Part shown: piece after piece, positions 34,577 to 42,373 of the stretch
Numbering within the stretch: position 1 is the first letter of the stretch
Layout: the number at the start of each line of letters is the position of its first letter
Assembly (NCBI GenBank): GCA_028285485.1
Contig: JANQPC010000018.1
Span: 1 to 55,115, forward strand
Direction of reading: 5' to 3'
Origin: Paracoccaceae bacterium
GTDB taxonomy: Bacteria; Pseudomonadota; Alphaproteobacteria; Rhodobacterales; Rhodobacteraceae
DNA length: 55,115 nucleotides
Position numbers and translations under genes: made by a program
Notes under the pieces: model-generated
Told to the model about the DNA's origin: nothing
Databases searched by the model: none
Seen by the model: the letters and a program-made list of their open reading frames with translations, nothing else

Positions 34577-36238
34577 ATGCTTCAAATTGCGCTGTGGAAA
34601 CGGGTTCTGATCTGGGCGACCTGCGCCGCCGGGCTGCTTCTGGCGATGCCAAATGCCTTCTACAGCCAGGTTGAACGCCACAATGATGCGTTGGCCGAGA
34701 TCGAGGTTCTGGGCTCCACGCCCGAACGCGAGGCGGCGGTCGGGGAATGGCCCGGGTTCCTGCCGTCATCCCTGATCAACCTCGGCCTCGATCTGCGCGG
34801 CGGCGCCCATCTTCTGGCCGAGGTGCAGCTGGCCGATGTGTACGCCACGCGGATGGATGGGCTTTGGCCCGAAGTGCGCGATGCGCTGCGTGAGGAGCGC
34901 AATACGGTCGGCACGATCCGGCGCCAGCAAAGCCCGGCGGATGAGCTTCATGTGCGCATCTCCCAGCCCGAGGGGATGGGCCGCGCGCTGGAGGTGGTGC
35001 GGGCGCTGGCGCAACCGGTTGTTTCGCTCACCGGCGTTGGATCCACCGATATCGAGGCGGCGGGGCAGGGCGATCTGATCATCGTGCAACTCTCGGAAGA
35101 AGAGCGCCGCGCCACCGATGACCGCACCATGCAGCAAACCGTTGAGATCATTCGCCGCCGGGTGGACGAAGTGGGTACGCGCGAACCCACGATTCAGCGC
35201 CAGGGCGCCGAGCGTGTGCTGATCCAGGTGCCGGGCATCGGATCGGCGGGGGAACTGAAGGCGCTGATCGGCACCACTGCCAAGCTTACCTTCAACCCCG
35301 TTGTCAGCGTGGCAAGCGATGCCAATGCGGCCACGACGGGGCGCCAGGTTGTGTATCCGTCGCTTGATGAGCCGGGGCTCTTCTACGTGCTCGAACAAAC
35401 CCCGGTGGTGACCGGTGAGGAACTCACCGATGCGCAGCCCGCGTTCGATCAGAACGGGCTTCCGGCGGTAAACTTCCGCTTCAACCCCTCGGGCGCGCGC
35501 AAGTTCGGCGATTACACCGCTGCCAATATCGGATCGCCCTTCGCCATCGTGCTGGATGAAGAGGTGATTTCGGCTCCCGTCATCCAATCCCACATCCCCG
35601 GCGGCGCGGGCATCATCACCGGCAATTTCACGATTGAGGAATCGACGAACCTCGCCGTTTTGCTGCGCGCCGGTGCATTGCCGGCGGAGCTGACCTTCCT
35701 GGAGGAACGCACGATCGGGCCCGAACTGGGGCAGGACAGTATCGACGCCGGCACCGTCGCCTGTATCGTGGCCTTTATCGCGGTGCTGGTGTTCATGGGG
35801 CTCAGCTACGGGCTCTTCGGGCTTTTCGCCAATATCGCGCTGATCCTGAACGTGGCCCTGATCTTCGGGCTTCTCAGCCTGATCGGCGCCACGCTCACGC
35901 TGCCGGGCATCGCCGGGATCGTGCTTACGATCGGGATGGCGGTGGATGCCAACGTGCTGATTTTCGAACGTATTCGGGAAGAGCTGAAAACAGCCAAGGG
36001 CCCGGCCCGCGCGATTGAGCTTGGCTATGAGAAGGCGCTTTCAGCCATCCTCGATGCCAATATCACCACCTTCATCACCGCGGTGATCCTCTTTGCCATG
36101 GGCTCGGGCCCCGTGCGCGGCTTCTCGATCACGCTGGGGCTTGGCATCCTGACATCGGTATTCACCGCGATCTTCGTGACCCGGCTGATGCTGGTGATGT
36201 GGTTCGAACGGCGCCGCCCGCGCACCATTGAGGTATAG
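34577..36238 (+). CDS. secD: Protein translocase subunit SecD
   Basis: 553 residues. TM1 (~8-24), then the periplasmic P1 domain opening with LGLDLRGGAHLLAEV, and TM2-TM6 in the last ~190 residues with GMAVDANVLIFERIREE, the TM4 signature with the proton-relay Asp. SecDF uses the proton gradient to pull polypeptides out of SecYEG. Length is normal (E. coli 615, many alphaproteobacteria 530-560). secF starts 3 bp after its stop. Confidence 0.96.
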   Translation: MLQIALWKRVLIWATCAAGLLLAMPNAFYSQVERHNDALAEIEVLGSTPEREAAVGEWPGFLPSSLINLGLDLRGGAHLLAEVQLADVYATRMDGLWPEVRDALREERNTVGTIRRQQSPADELHVRISQPEGMGRALEVVRALAQPVVSLTGVGSTDIEAAGQGDLIIVQLSEEERRATDDRTMQQTVEIIRRRVDEVGTREPTIQRQGAERVLIQVPGIGSAGELKALIGTTAKLTFNPVVSVASDANAATTGRQVVYPSLDEPGLFYVLEQTPVVTGEELTDAQPAFDQNGLPAVNFRFNPSGARKFGDYTAANIGSPFAIVLDEEVISAPVIQSHIPGGAGIITGNFTIEESTNLAVLLRAGALPAELTFLEERTIGPELGQDSIDAGTVACIVAFIAVLVFMGLSYGLFGLFANIALILNVALIFGLLSLIGATLTLPGIAGIVLTIGMAVDANVLIFERIREELKTAKGPARAIELGYEKALSAILDANITTFITAVILFAMGSGPVRGFSITLGLGILTSVFTAIFVTRLMLVMWFERRRPRTIEV

Positions 36239-36241
36239 CCC

Positions 36242-37210
36242 ATGCGCCTGCGCCTTGTTCCCAAGGAAACGGCCTACGATTTCTTCCGCTACTGGCGCGT
36301 CACCTTCGGTGCCTCGATACTGGCGATGATCGCCTCGATCCTGGTGTTCTTCGTCATCGGCCTGAATTTCGGGATCGATTTCCGCGGCGGCACCACCATC
36401 CGCACCGAAAGCACGCAGGCCGTTGACGTGGGTGCCTACCGCGATGCCATCGCGCCCCTCGGCCTGGGCGATGTAACGATCACCGAGGTGTTCGACCCCA
36501 CCTTCGCGGCGGATGAAAACGTGGCCATGGTGCGCATTCAGGCGCAGGAGGGCCAGGAAAGCGTCAGCCCCGAAACGGTGCTCGCCGTGGAAGAGGCGCT
36601 GCAGACGGTTGATTCAAGCATCACCTTCCCCTCGGTGGAAAGCGTGGGGCCAAAGGTTTCGGGCGAGCTTGTGCAAACCGCGATCATCGCGGTGCTGATG
36701 GCCATCGGCGCGGTGCTGATCTACATCTGGCTGCGCTTTGAATGGCAATTCTCGCTGGGGGCGGTGGCCGCCCTTGTGCATGATATCGTGCTCACAATCG
36801 GGATCTTCAGCATCCTGCAGATCCGGTTCGATCTTGCGATCATCGCGGCGCTTCTAACCATCGTGGGCTATTCGCTCAACGATACCGTGGTGGTGTTTGA
36901 CCGGGTGCGGGAGAACCTGCGCAAATACAAAAAGAAGGATCTCAAGGAGGTTCTGAGCCTTTCGATCAACGAAACGCTTTCGCGCACGGTGATGACCTCG
37001 GTCACCACGCTGCTCGCGCTCATCTCGCTTTACATGCTGGGCGGCGATGTGATCCGCGGCTTTGTCTTTGCGATGATCTGGGGCGTGATCGTGGGCACCT
37101 ACTCCTCGGTCTTCGTGGCCTCGGCGATCCTGCTTTTCCTCGGTGTCAAACGCGACTGGTCGAAACCCGATGCCGATGCGGGCACGCAATTCGGTAGCGC
37201 CGATGCCTGA
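36242..37210 (+). CDS. secF: Protein translocase subunit SecF
   Basis: 322 residues with six TM helices. IGLNFGIDFRGGTTI follows TM1, and GYSLNDTVVVFDRVREN is the TM4 signature carrying the Asp partner of SecD. ETLSRTVMTSVTTLLALI is also typical. It forms the heterodimer with SecD. Its last 8 bp overlap the next gene, so a TauE/SafE-type transporter is coupled to secF. Confidence 0.96.
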   Translation: MRLRLVPKETAYDFFRYWRVTFGASILAMIASILVFFVIGLNFGIDFRGGTTIRTESTQAVDVGAYRDAIAPLGLGDVTITEVFDPTFAADENVAMVRIQAQEGQESVSPETVLAVEEALQTVDSSITFPSVESVGPKVSGELVQTAIIAVLMAIGAVLIYIWLRFEWQFSLGAVAALVHDIVLTIGIFSILQIRFDLAIIAALLTIVGYSLNDTVVVFDRVRENLRKYKKKDLKEVLSLSINETLSRTVMTSVTTLLALISLYMLGGDVIRGFVFAMIWGVIVGTYSSVFVASAILLFLGVKRDWSKPDADAGTQFGSADA

Positions 37211-37955
37211 AGGGCTTCTGGCGGCGCTCGCGCTGCCGGGAACCCCGATCATCATCGCGGTCACCCTGATCTCTGGCATCGTCTACGGCTTTGCGGGCTT
37301 CGGCGCGGCTCTGGTGTTTTTGCCGGTGGCAAGCATCGCCGTTGATCCCGCAACCGCGATCGCCGCCTTCTCGCTTGGCGCCCTCTCTTCGCTTGTAACG
37401 CTGGTGCCGAAGGCCTGGGCCGTCTGTGATAAGCGCGTCACGCTTCTGATGATCGCGGCGGCCACGGTAACGTTGCCGTTTGGCGTCTATGTCCTCCGCA
37501 TCGCCGATCCGCGTGCGATGCAGCTCGCGATCTCCGCTCTTGCGGGGCTGACCCTCCTTGCGCTCATCACCGGCTTCCGGCTGCCCGTGCGCCCCGGCGC
37601 CACGGCCAGCACCGCCGTGGCGGGCGCTGCGGGCGTGGTGGGCGGGGCCACCGGGCTTCTCGGCCCCCTCGTCATTCTCTTCAACCTCGCCAGTGGCGAT
37701 GAAGCGGCGCGGGTGCGCGCCAACACGCTGATCTTCCTCACGCTCGGAAGCCTCTTCGTGCTGCCCCAAATGGCCGTTCAGGGGCTGCTGACGGCGAAGG
37801 CCATGTGGCTGGGGCTGATCCTCCTTCCCGTCTACGGCGCGGGCACGGTGATCGGCCGGCGGCTCTTCAACCCCGCCCATGAGCGCGCCTACCGCCTTGT
37901 GGCCTATGCGATTATCGCGCTTGCCGTGCTGGCGGGGGTGCGGGAGTTCCTGTAG
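37203..37955 (+). CDS. TSUP (TauE/SafE) family membrane transporter 1
   Basis: 250 residues, about eight hydrophobic segments in two halves. The first repeat has ISGIVYGFAGFGAALVFLPV, the second GAAGVVGGATGLLGPLVILF, the Gly-rich half-sites of TSUP proteins. The family exports sulfite, sulfoacetate or other organic anions; the substrate cannot be assigned. The ATG (37203) overlaps secF by 8 bp. A second TSUP gene follows after 37 bp. Confidence 0.88.
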   Translation: MPEGLLAALALPGTPIIIAVTLISGIVYGFAGFGAALVFLPVASIAVDPATAIAAFSLGALSSLVTLVPKAWAVCDKRVTLLMIAAATVTLPFGVYVLRIADPRAMQLAISALAGLTLLALITGFRLPVRPGATASTAVAGAAGVVGGATGLLGPLVILFNLASGDEAARVRANTLIFLTLGSLFVLPQMAVQGLLTAKAMWLGLILLPVYGAGTVIGRRLFNPAHERAYRLVAYAIIALAVLAGVREFL

Positions 37956-37992
37956 GCCCTCCCCCGGGGCAGCGGCTGGGGAGGGCGCGGGC

Positions 37993-38739
37993 GTGGCACT
38001 GCTTGAGGCATATGCGCCGGACGCGCTGATCTGGATCGGGGCCGCGGCGCTCGTGGCCGGGCTTGTGCGCGGGTTTTCGGGCTTCGGCACGGCGATGATC
38101 TTCCTGCCCGTTGCGGGCCAGCATCTCAGCCCCTTTGCCGCACTCACCGCCATGGTCGTGATGGATCTCGTGGGCCCGCTCGTGATGGTGCCCCGCGCGT
38201 TGAAGGCGGGCCAGCCGGCGGATGTGCTGCGCCTCGGCCTTGGCCTCGCCCTTGCGATGCCCCTCGGCGTTTGGGTGCTGACGCTGGTGGAGCCGGATGT
38301 GTTCCGCTACGGCGTTTCGCTCTTTGCGCTGGGGCTTCTCGCGGTGCTGATGGCGGGGCTGCGCTACACCGGCCCGCTGACCCCGCCGATGGTGGTGGGC
38401 ACCGGGGCGCTCGGCGGCGCGCTCGGCGGCTCGGTCGGGCTGCCCGGGCCCCCCGTTATCCTGCTCTATATGGCGAGCCCTCTGCCCGCCGCGGCGATCC
38501 GCGCCAATATCACGCTCTACCTCATCCTGGCCGATCTGGCGCTTCTCGCGCTTCTCTGGGGCTTTGGCCAGCTCGTGGCGCCCGCGCTTGCCCTCGGTGC
38601 GGCGCTGATCGTGCCCTATGTGGCCGGGAACCTCATCGGCTCCTGGCTTTTTGTGCCGGGCCGCGAGGGTACCTATCGAGCGGTGGCCTATGCCATCATT
38701 GCCGCCTCCGCCCTTTCCGGGCTTCCGGTTTGGGATTAG
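37993..38739 (+). CDS. TSUP (TauE/SafE) family membrane transporter 2
   Basis: 248 residues from GTG 37993 behind GGGGAGGG. Half-sites: GLVRGFSGFGTAMIFLPV and GALGGALGGSVGLPGPPVIL. About eight hydrophobic segments. It shares overall plan but only moderate similarity with transporter 1, so the two look like old rather than recent duplicates. Substrate unknown. Confidence 0.87.
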   Translation: MALLEAYAPDALIWIGAAALVAGLVRGFSGFGTAMIFLPVAGQHLSPFAALTAMVVMDLVGPLVMVPRALKAGQPADVLRLGLGLALAMPLGVWVLTLVEPDVFRYGVSLFALGLLAVLMAGLRYTGPLTPPMVVGTGALGGALGGSVGLPGPPVILLYMASPLPAAAIRANITLYLILADLALLALLWGFGQLVAPALALGAALIVPYVAGNLIGSWLFVPGREGTYRAVAYAIIAASALSGLPVWD

Positions 38740-38748
38740 GGTTCGCCC

Positions 38749-39102
38749 ATGCGCATGAACGAGGTCACCTATACCGATGCGGTGCCGGTGGAGGGCTATG
38801 GCCCCGGCTTCTTCCGTATCGGCGGCAAGGTGCATGAGGGGCCGGTGGCCGTGCTTCCCACGGGCGTGTCCGCCTGGGGCGGCTACGGCGATACCGAGGC
38901 CCTTACAGCCATCGCCGATGAGATCGATGTGCTTTTCGTAGGTACTGGTTCCGAAATTGCGCAGATCCCCGCGGGTTTTCGCGCCGCCCTTGAGGCCGCG
39001 GGCGTGGGGGTGGAGATCATGGGCTCACCCGCCGCCTGCCGCACCTACAATGTGCTTCTCAGCGAGGGCCGCCGCATTGCGTTGGCGCTGATCCCCGTCT
39101 GA
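38749..39102 (+). CDS. Mth938/NDUFAF3-like domain protein
   Basis: 117 residues, no TM. The fold is recognised by GYGPGFFRIGGKVHEGPVAV, IDVLFVGTGSE and the conserved end SPAACRTYNVLLSEGRRIAL. Eukaryotic relatives (NDUFAF3) assist complex I assembly; bacterial members commonly sit next to secDF in alphaproteobacteria. Its role here is inferred only by family. ATG 38749 or 38755 could be the start. Confidence 0.85.
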   Translation: MRMNEVTYTDAVPVEGYGPGFFRIGGKVHEGPVAVLPTGVSAWGGYGDTEALTAIADEIDVLFVGTGSEIAQIPAGFRAALEAAGVGVEIMGSPAACRTYNVLLSEGRRIALALIPV

Positions 39103-39143
39103 CGGCGCTTTTCCTCGTACGCAGAGCGCGTTAGGTCACGCCA

Positions 39144-39761
39144 ATGGAACTGAAGGTTGCCGATCTCACCGTTGCCCGCGGCGGCGTGCCCGTGCTGGAA
39201 GGCGTGGGGTTCACGCTTCGGGGCGGGGAGGCGCTGATCCTGCGGGGCCCCAACGGATCGGGGAAGACAACGCTCTTGCGCACGCTGGCGGGCCTGCAGC
39301 CGCCGCTGGAAGGCAGCGTCTCGATGCCTGCCGAGGCTGTGGCCTATGCGGGCCATGCCGATGGCATCAAGCCCACGCTCACCGTGGCCGAAAACCTGCG
39401 CTTCTGGGCGGCGATCTACGGCACGCACGGAATTGCCGATGCGCTCGCTGCCTTCGATCTCGCCGCTCTGCAAACGCGTCCGGCCCAGAACCTCTCTGCG
39501 GGGCAAAAGCGCCGCCTCGGGCTTGCGCGGCTTGCGGTTACGGGCCGTCCGCTCTGGATGCTTGATGAGCCCACCGTTTCGCTCGATACCGCCTCGGTCA
39601 GCCGGTTTGGCGCGGCGCTGAAGGCGCATCTGGCGGGCGGCGGCGCGGCGCTGATCGCCACGCATATCGATCTGGGGATCGCGGCGCAGGTGCTCGATGT
39701 CACGCCCTTCCGCGCCAGGCCGCGCGCGGGCACCGGCGCGTTTGACGAGGCGTTCGCATGA
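39144..39761 (+). CDS. ccmA: Heme-exporter ATPase CcmA
   Basis: 205 residues. Walker [11 protein letters not shown]-loop region [20 protein letters not shown], signature [14 protein letters not shown], Walker [14 protein letters not shown], switch His in IATHID. Small single-domain ATPases with the LSAGQ signature and this size are CcmA. With CcmB, CcmC and CcmD it releases heme-loaded CcmE. A TAGGTC hexamer ends 6 bp before the ATG, which would allow a near-leaderless mRNA. Confidence 0.95.
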   Translation: MELKVADLTVARGGVPVLEGVGFTLRGGEALILRGPNGSGKTTLLRTLAGLQPPLEGSVSMPAEAVAYAGHADGIKPTLTVAENLRFWAAIYGTHGIADALAAFDLAALQTRPAQNLSAGQKRRLGLARLAVTGRPLWMLDEPTVSLDTASVSRFGAALKAHLAGGGAALIATHIDLGIAAQVLDVTPFRARPRAGTGAFDEAFA

Positions 39762-39789
39762 CGCGCCCATCCGGCCTGGGCTGCGCCTC

Positions 39790-40446
39790 ATGCTAGCGCT
39801 TTTCACCCGTGATCTGCGGCTTGCGATCCGCGCGGGCGGCGGCTTCGGCCTTGCACTGGCCTTCTTTCTGATCGTCACCGCGCTTGTGCCCTTCGGTGTG
39901 GGGCCCGACACCGGCGTTCTGACCCGGATTGCCCCCGGCATCCTCTGGGTCGGCGCGCTGCTGGCCTGCCTTCTTTCGCTCGATCGGATCTTCGCGCTCG
40001 ATTACGAAGACGGCTCGCTTGACCTTCTGGCCACCGCGCCGATCCCGCTTGAAGCGGTGGTGGCCACCAAGGCGGCGGCGCATTGGGTCACCACCGGCCT
40101 GCCGCTCACCCTGGCCGCGCCGCTGCTGGGCGTGCTGTTGAACCTCGCGCCCGGCGGATACCTCTGGCTCACGATCAGCCTCGCCGCAGGAACGCCGGCA
40201 CTGTCGATCATCGGCACCTTCGGTGCAGCGCTCACGGTGGGGCTGAAGCGCGGGGGGCTTTTGCTCTCGCTTCTGGTGCTGCCGCTCTACGTGCCCACGC
40301 TGATCTTCGGCGCCGAGCTCACCCGCCGGGGGGCCGAGGGACAGGCGGTGGAAACCCCGCTGGCGCTCATCGCCGGGATCACGCTGGGCGCCGCGGCGCT
40401 TCTGCCCTTCGCAGCCGCCGCCGCGCTCCGCGTCAATCTGCGCTGA
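39790..40446 (+). CDS. ccmB: Heme-exporter membrane subunit CcmB
   Basis: 218 residues, six TM helices. Opens LALFTRDLRLAIRAGGG; LACLLSLDRIFALDYEDGSLDLL and LPLYVPTLIFGAEL are the usual CcmB landmarks. It starts at ATG 39790, 28 bp after ccmA. Confidence 0.95.
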   Translation: MLALFTRDLRLAIRAGGGFGLALAFFLIVTALVPFGVGPDTGVLTRIAPGILWVGALLACLLSLDRIFALDYEDGSLDLLATAPIPLEAVVATKAAAHWVTTGLPLTLAAPLLGVLLNLAPGGYLWLTISLAAGTPALSIIGTFGAALTVGLKRGGLLLSLLVLPLYVPTLIFGAELTRRGAEGQAVETPLALIAGITLGAAALLPFAAAAALRVNLR

Positions 40447-40465
40447 GGGCGCGCGGGGATGCGAC

Positions 40466-40494
40466 TTGAGCGAACAGGGGAGGCGGCTTAGGTA
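40466..40494 (+). promoter_or_regulatory. Candidate promoter placing the transcription start at the ccmC ATG
   Basis: TTGAGC, 17-bp spacer, TAGGTA; the end of the -10 is 6 bp before ATG 40501, so transcription would begin at or next to the A of the start codon. The GGGGAGG sequence at 40477 is too distant to be the ribosome-binding site. The same two hexamers and spacing recur at 45942-45970. Confidence 0.5.
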
Positions 40495-40500
40495 CGCTCC

Positions 40501-41232
40501 ATGGCGTCGGTTTGGGAATTTGCTAATCCGCGAAAGTTCATGGCGGTGTCCGACAGGGCGCTGCCGTGGCTGTTTACGCTCGCGGGCGCCGCGCTGGCCA
40601 TCGGCCTCGTCTGGGGCTTTTTCTTCACGCCGGATGATTTTCGCCAAGGATCGACGGTGAAGATCATCTACCTGCATGTGCCATCTGCGATGATGGCGAT
40701 CAACGCCTGGATCATGATGCTGCTCGCCTCGCTGATCTGGATCGTGAGGCGCCATCACGTCTCCGCTCTCGCGGCCAAGGCCGCGGCACCCATCGGGGTG
40801 ACCTTCACGGTGATTGCGCTGGCCACCGGCGCGATCTGGGGGCAGCCGATGTGGGGCACATGGTGGGCCTGGGATCCGCGGCTCACCTCGTTTCTGATCC
40901 TGTTCCTGTTCTACCTTGGCTACATGGCGCTTTGGCAGGCGATTGAAGATCCCGATACCGCCGCTGATCTCACCAGCGTTCTTTGCCTTGTCGGCAGTGT
41001 CTTCGCTGTCATCTCACGCTACGCGCTGATCTTCTGGAACCAGGGCCTGCACCAGGGCGCCACGCTTTCGCTCGACAAGGAAGAGAACATTGCGGATGTA
41101 TTCTACTTTCCGCTGCTCGTCTGCATCGCGGGCTTCGTGCTGCTCTTCATCGCGCTTGTCTTCTACCGCACCCGAACGGAGATCCGCGCCCGCCGCCTCT
41201 ATGCCATCGGGTTGAAGGAGCGGATGGTCTGA
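40501..41232 (+). CDS. ccmC: Heme-delivery membrane protein CcmC
   Basis: 243 residues with six TM helices. The tryptophan-rich heme-handling motif reads MWGTWWAWDPRLTS, flanked by His in YLHVPSAMMA and in NQGLHQGATLS. CcmC loads heme on CcmE with CcmD. The stop overlaps the ccmD start by one base (TGATG). Confidence 0.95.
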   Translation: MASVWEFANPRKFMAVSDRALPWLFTLAGAALAIGLVWGFFFTPDDFRQGSTVKIIYLHVPSAMMAINAWIMMLLASLIWIVRRHHVSALAAKAAAPIGVTFTVIALATGAIWGQPMWGTWWAWDPRLTSFLILFLFYLGYMALWQAIEDPDTAADLTSVLCLVGSVFAVISRYALIFWNQGLHQGATLSLDKEENIADVFYFPLLVCIAGFVLLFIALVFYRTRTEIRARRLYAIGLKERMV

Positions 41233-41384
41233 TGCCCGATCTTGGCGCCTATGCCGTAGAAGTGATCTCGGCCTACGCGGTTTCGCTGGCGCTGCTGGCG
41301 GCGCTCGTTATCTTCAGCGTCTGGCGCGGCAAGCGCGTCAAGCGCGCGCTTGAAGATGCGGAGGCACGGCTCAGAAATGGCTAA
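41232..41384 (+). CDS. ccmD: Heme exporter protein CcmD
   Basis: 50 residues: GAYAVEVISAYAVSLALLAA is one TM segment, followed by a Lys/Arg-rich cytoplasmic tail. Size, single helix and position between ccmC and ccmG identify CcmD, which keeps the heme-CcmE complex on CcmC. It overlaps ccmC by 1 bp and ccmG by 8 bp. Confidence 0.92.
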   Translation: MPDLGAYAVEVISAYAVSLALLAALVIFSVWRGKRVKRALEDAEARLRNG

Positions 41385-41919
41385 GGTTTCGCCCCTTGTG
41401 ATCCTGCCCCCGCTGATCTTTGCAGGGCTTGCTGTGATGTTCTACCTCGGCATGCAGCACGAGGATCCCGATGCGCTGCCCTCGGTGCGCATTGGCCAGC
41501 AGGCGCCCGCCATGGCGCTTGTGGCGCTGGGGCCCGAGCCGGTGCTGACGGATGAGATCCTGCGCACCCCCGGGGTGAAACTGGTGAACTACTGGGCAAG
41601 CTGGTGCGCGCCCTGCCGGGTGGAGCACCCCAATATCCAGGCGCTGGCCGATGAGGGCATTCCCGTCTTCGGGGTGAACTACAAGGATGATCCCGAAAAG
41701 GCGCTCGCGTTCCTTGATGAACTCGGCAACCCCTATACCGCCATCGGGGCCGATGCGAACGGGCGCACGGGGCTGGATTGGGGGCTTTACGGTGTTCCCG
41801 AAACCTTCGTGATCGATGGCAGCGGCACGGTGACCTTCCGCTTCGCGGGCCCGATCACCGAACGTGTGCTTGAGGGCCAGATCCGCCCTGCGATCGACGC
41901 CGCGCGCCAGGGCTCTTGA
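41377..41919 (+). CDS. ccmG: Thiol-disulfide oxidoreductase CcmG (DsbE)
   Basis: 180 residues. An N-terminal TM anchor (~6-25) and a periplasmic thioredoxin domain with active site WCAPC (SWCAPCRVEHPN), GVNYKDDPEKALAFL and YGVPETFVIDG, the CcmG-specific cis-Pro loop. It reduces apocytochrome c heme-binding cysteines. Last gene of the ccmABCDG unit; what follows is a gene-poor region. Confidence 0.95.
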   Translation: MAKVSPLVILPPLIFAGLAVMFYLGMQHEDPDALPSVRIGQQAPAMALVALGPEPVLTDEILRTPGVKLVNYWASWCAPCRVEHPNIQALADEGIPVFGVNYKDDPEKALAFLDELGNPYTAIGADANGRTGLDWGLYGVPETFVIDGSGTVTFRFAGPITERVLEGQIRPAIDAARQGS

Positions 41920-41994
41920 CCCCGCTGCGGGGCGGGCCTCAGCGGCCTCAAGACGACCGGATGATGTGGTTAAGCGCGGGGCCCTAAACGGGGT

Positions 41995-42085
41995 GCGCCC
42001 GGCCCCTCGCTGGTCCGAAGACCGTTGAGGAACCGGGCGCGAAGGCAGCCTTCCCAAAAGGAGCCGTTTGCGGGGTTGCCCCCGC
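41995..42085 (+). ncRNA. Candidate structured RNA with three consecutive hairpins
   Basis: Hairpin 1 (41995-42040): GCGCCCGG/CCGGGCGC 8 bp, a 2x2 internal loop, CCTC/GAGG, a 3x3 loop, GGTC/GACC, and tetraloop CGAA. Hairpin 2 (42041-42053): GAAGG-CAG-CCTTC. Hairpin 3 (42070-42085): GCGGGG-TTGC-CCCCGC. No T-run follows, so it is not an ordinary terminator. The strand is arbitrary from sequence alone. It could be a small RNA, a processed 3' UTR of the ccm mRNA, or a transcription-pausing structure. Confidence 0.45.
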
Positions 42086-42100
42086 GGCAGCAATAAACCG

Positions 42101-42220
42101 TTATATCGTTCCCGCGACAGCCAACACTATAAACACCCCCAGTTCGAAAACCGGAAACGGAACATTGAAGGACCATCGGCGAGGAGACGACCGTACTCGG
42201 TACAACTCGTTACTCTTCAT
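42101..42220 (-). CDS. Possible 39-residue membrane-like small protein
   Basis: ATG 42220 is preceded at 6 nt by an AAAGGGGG site. The peptide has a charged N-terminus (KSNELYRVRSSPRRW) and a hydrophobic C-terminus (FELGVFIVLAVAGTI). Codons such as AGT, CGA, ATA and GTA are unlike the host's, so it may be chance or acquired DNA. I recognise no family. Confidence 0.25.
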   Translation of the reverse strand: MKSNELYRVRSSPRRWSFNVPFPVFELGVFIVLAVAGTI

Positions 42221-42373
42221 GTTTTGCCCCCTTTGTGGCCACACAATCGCCTTATTCCGTGGGCTGTGCGAGGAAACAATTTGTTTCTTGCGGAATCTTG
42301 CCGACCCGGAATTCAGTGGTTGCCAAAGGGTAAAACTGTTTCCAAGCCCCGGAAATTCCATCCAAGTTTTGGG

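Larger units (their letters stand above)
41920..42373. other. Gene-poor, lower-GC stretch between ccmG and the SDR gene
   Basis: 454 bp with no recognised protein gene. From ~42,090 it is visibly richer in A and T (about half GC by eye) than its neighbours. The left part holds three strong hairpins, the right part a short minus-strand ORF with a good ribosome-binding site. No transposase fragments, direct repeats or tRNA-like folds were found. Confidence 0.7.

Noticed and set aside
42024-42047. Resemblance to the SRP RNA core (CCGG...GAAGGCAGCC)
   Set aside because: The highly conserved SRP asymmetrical-loop and tetraloop bases do not match.
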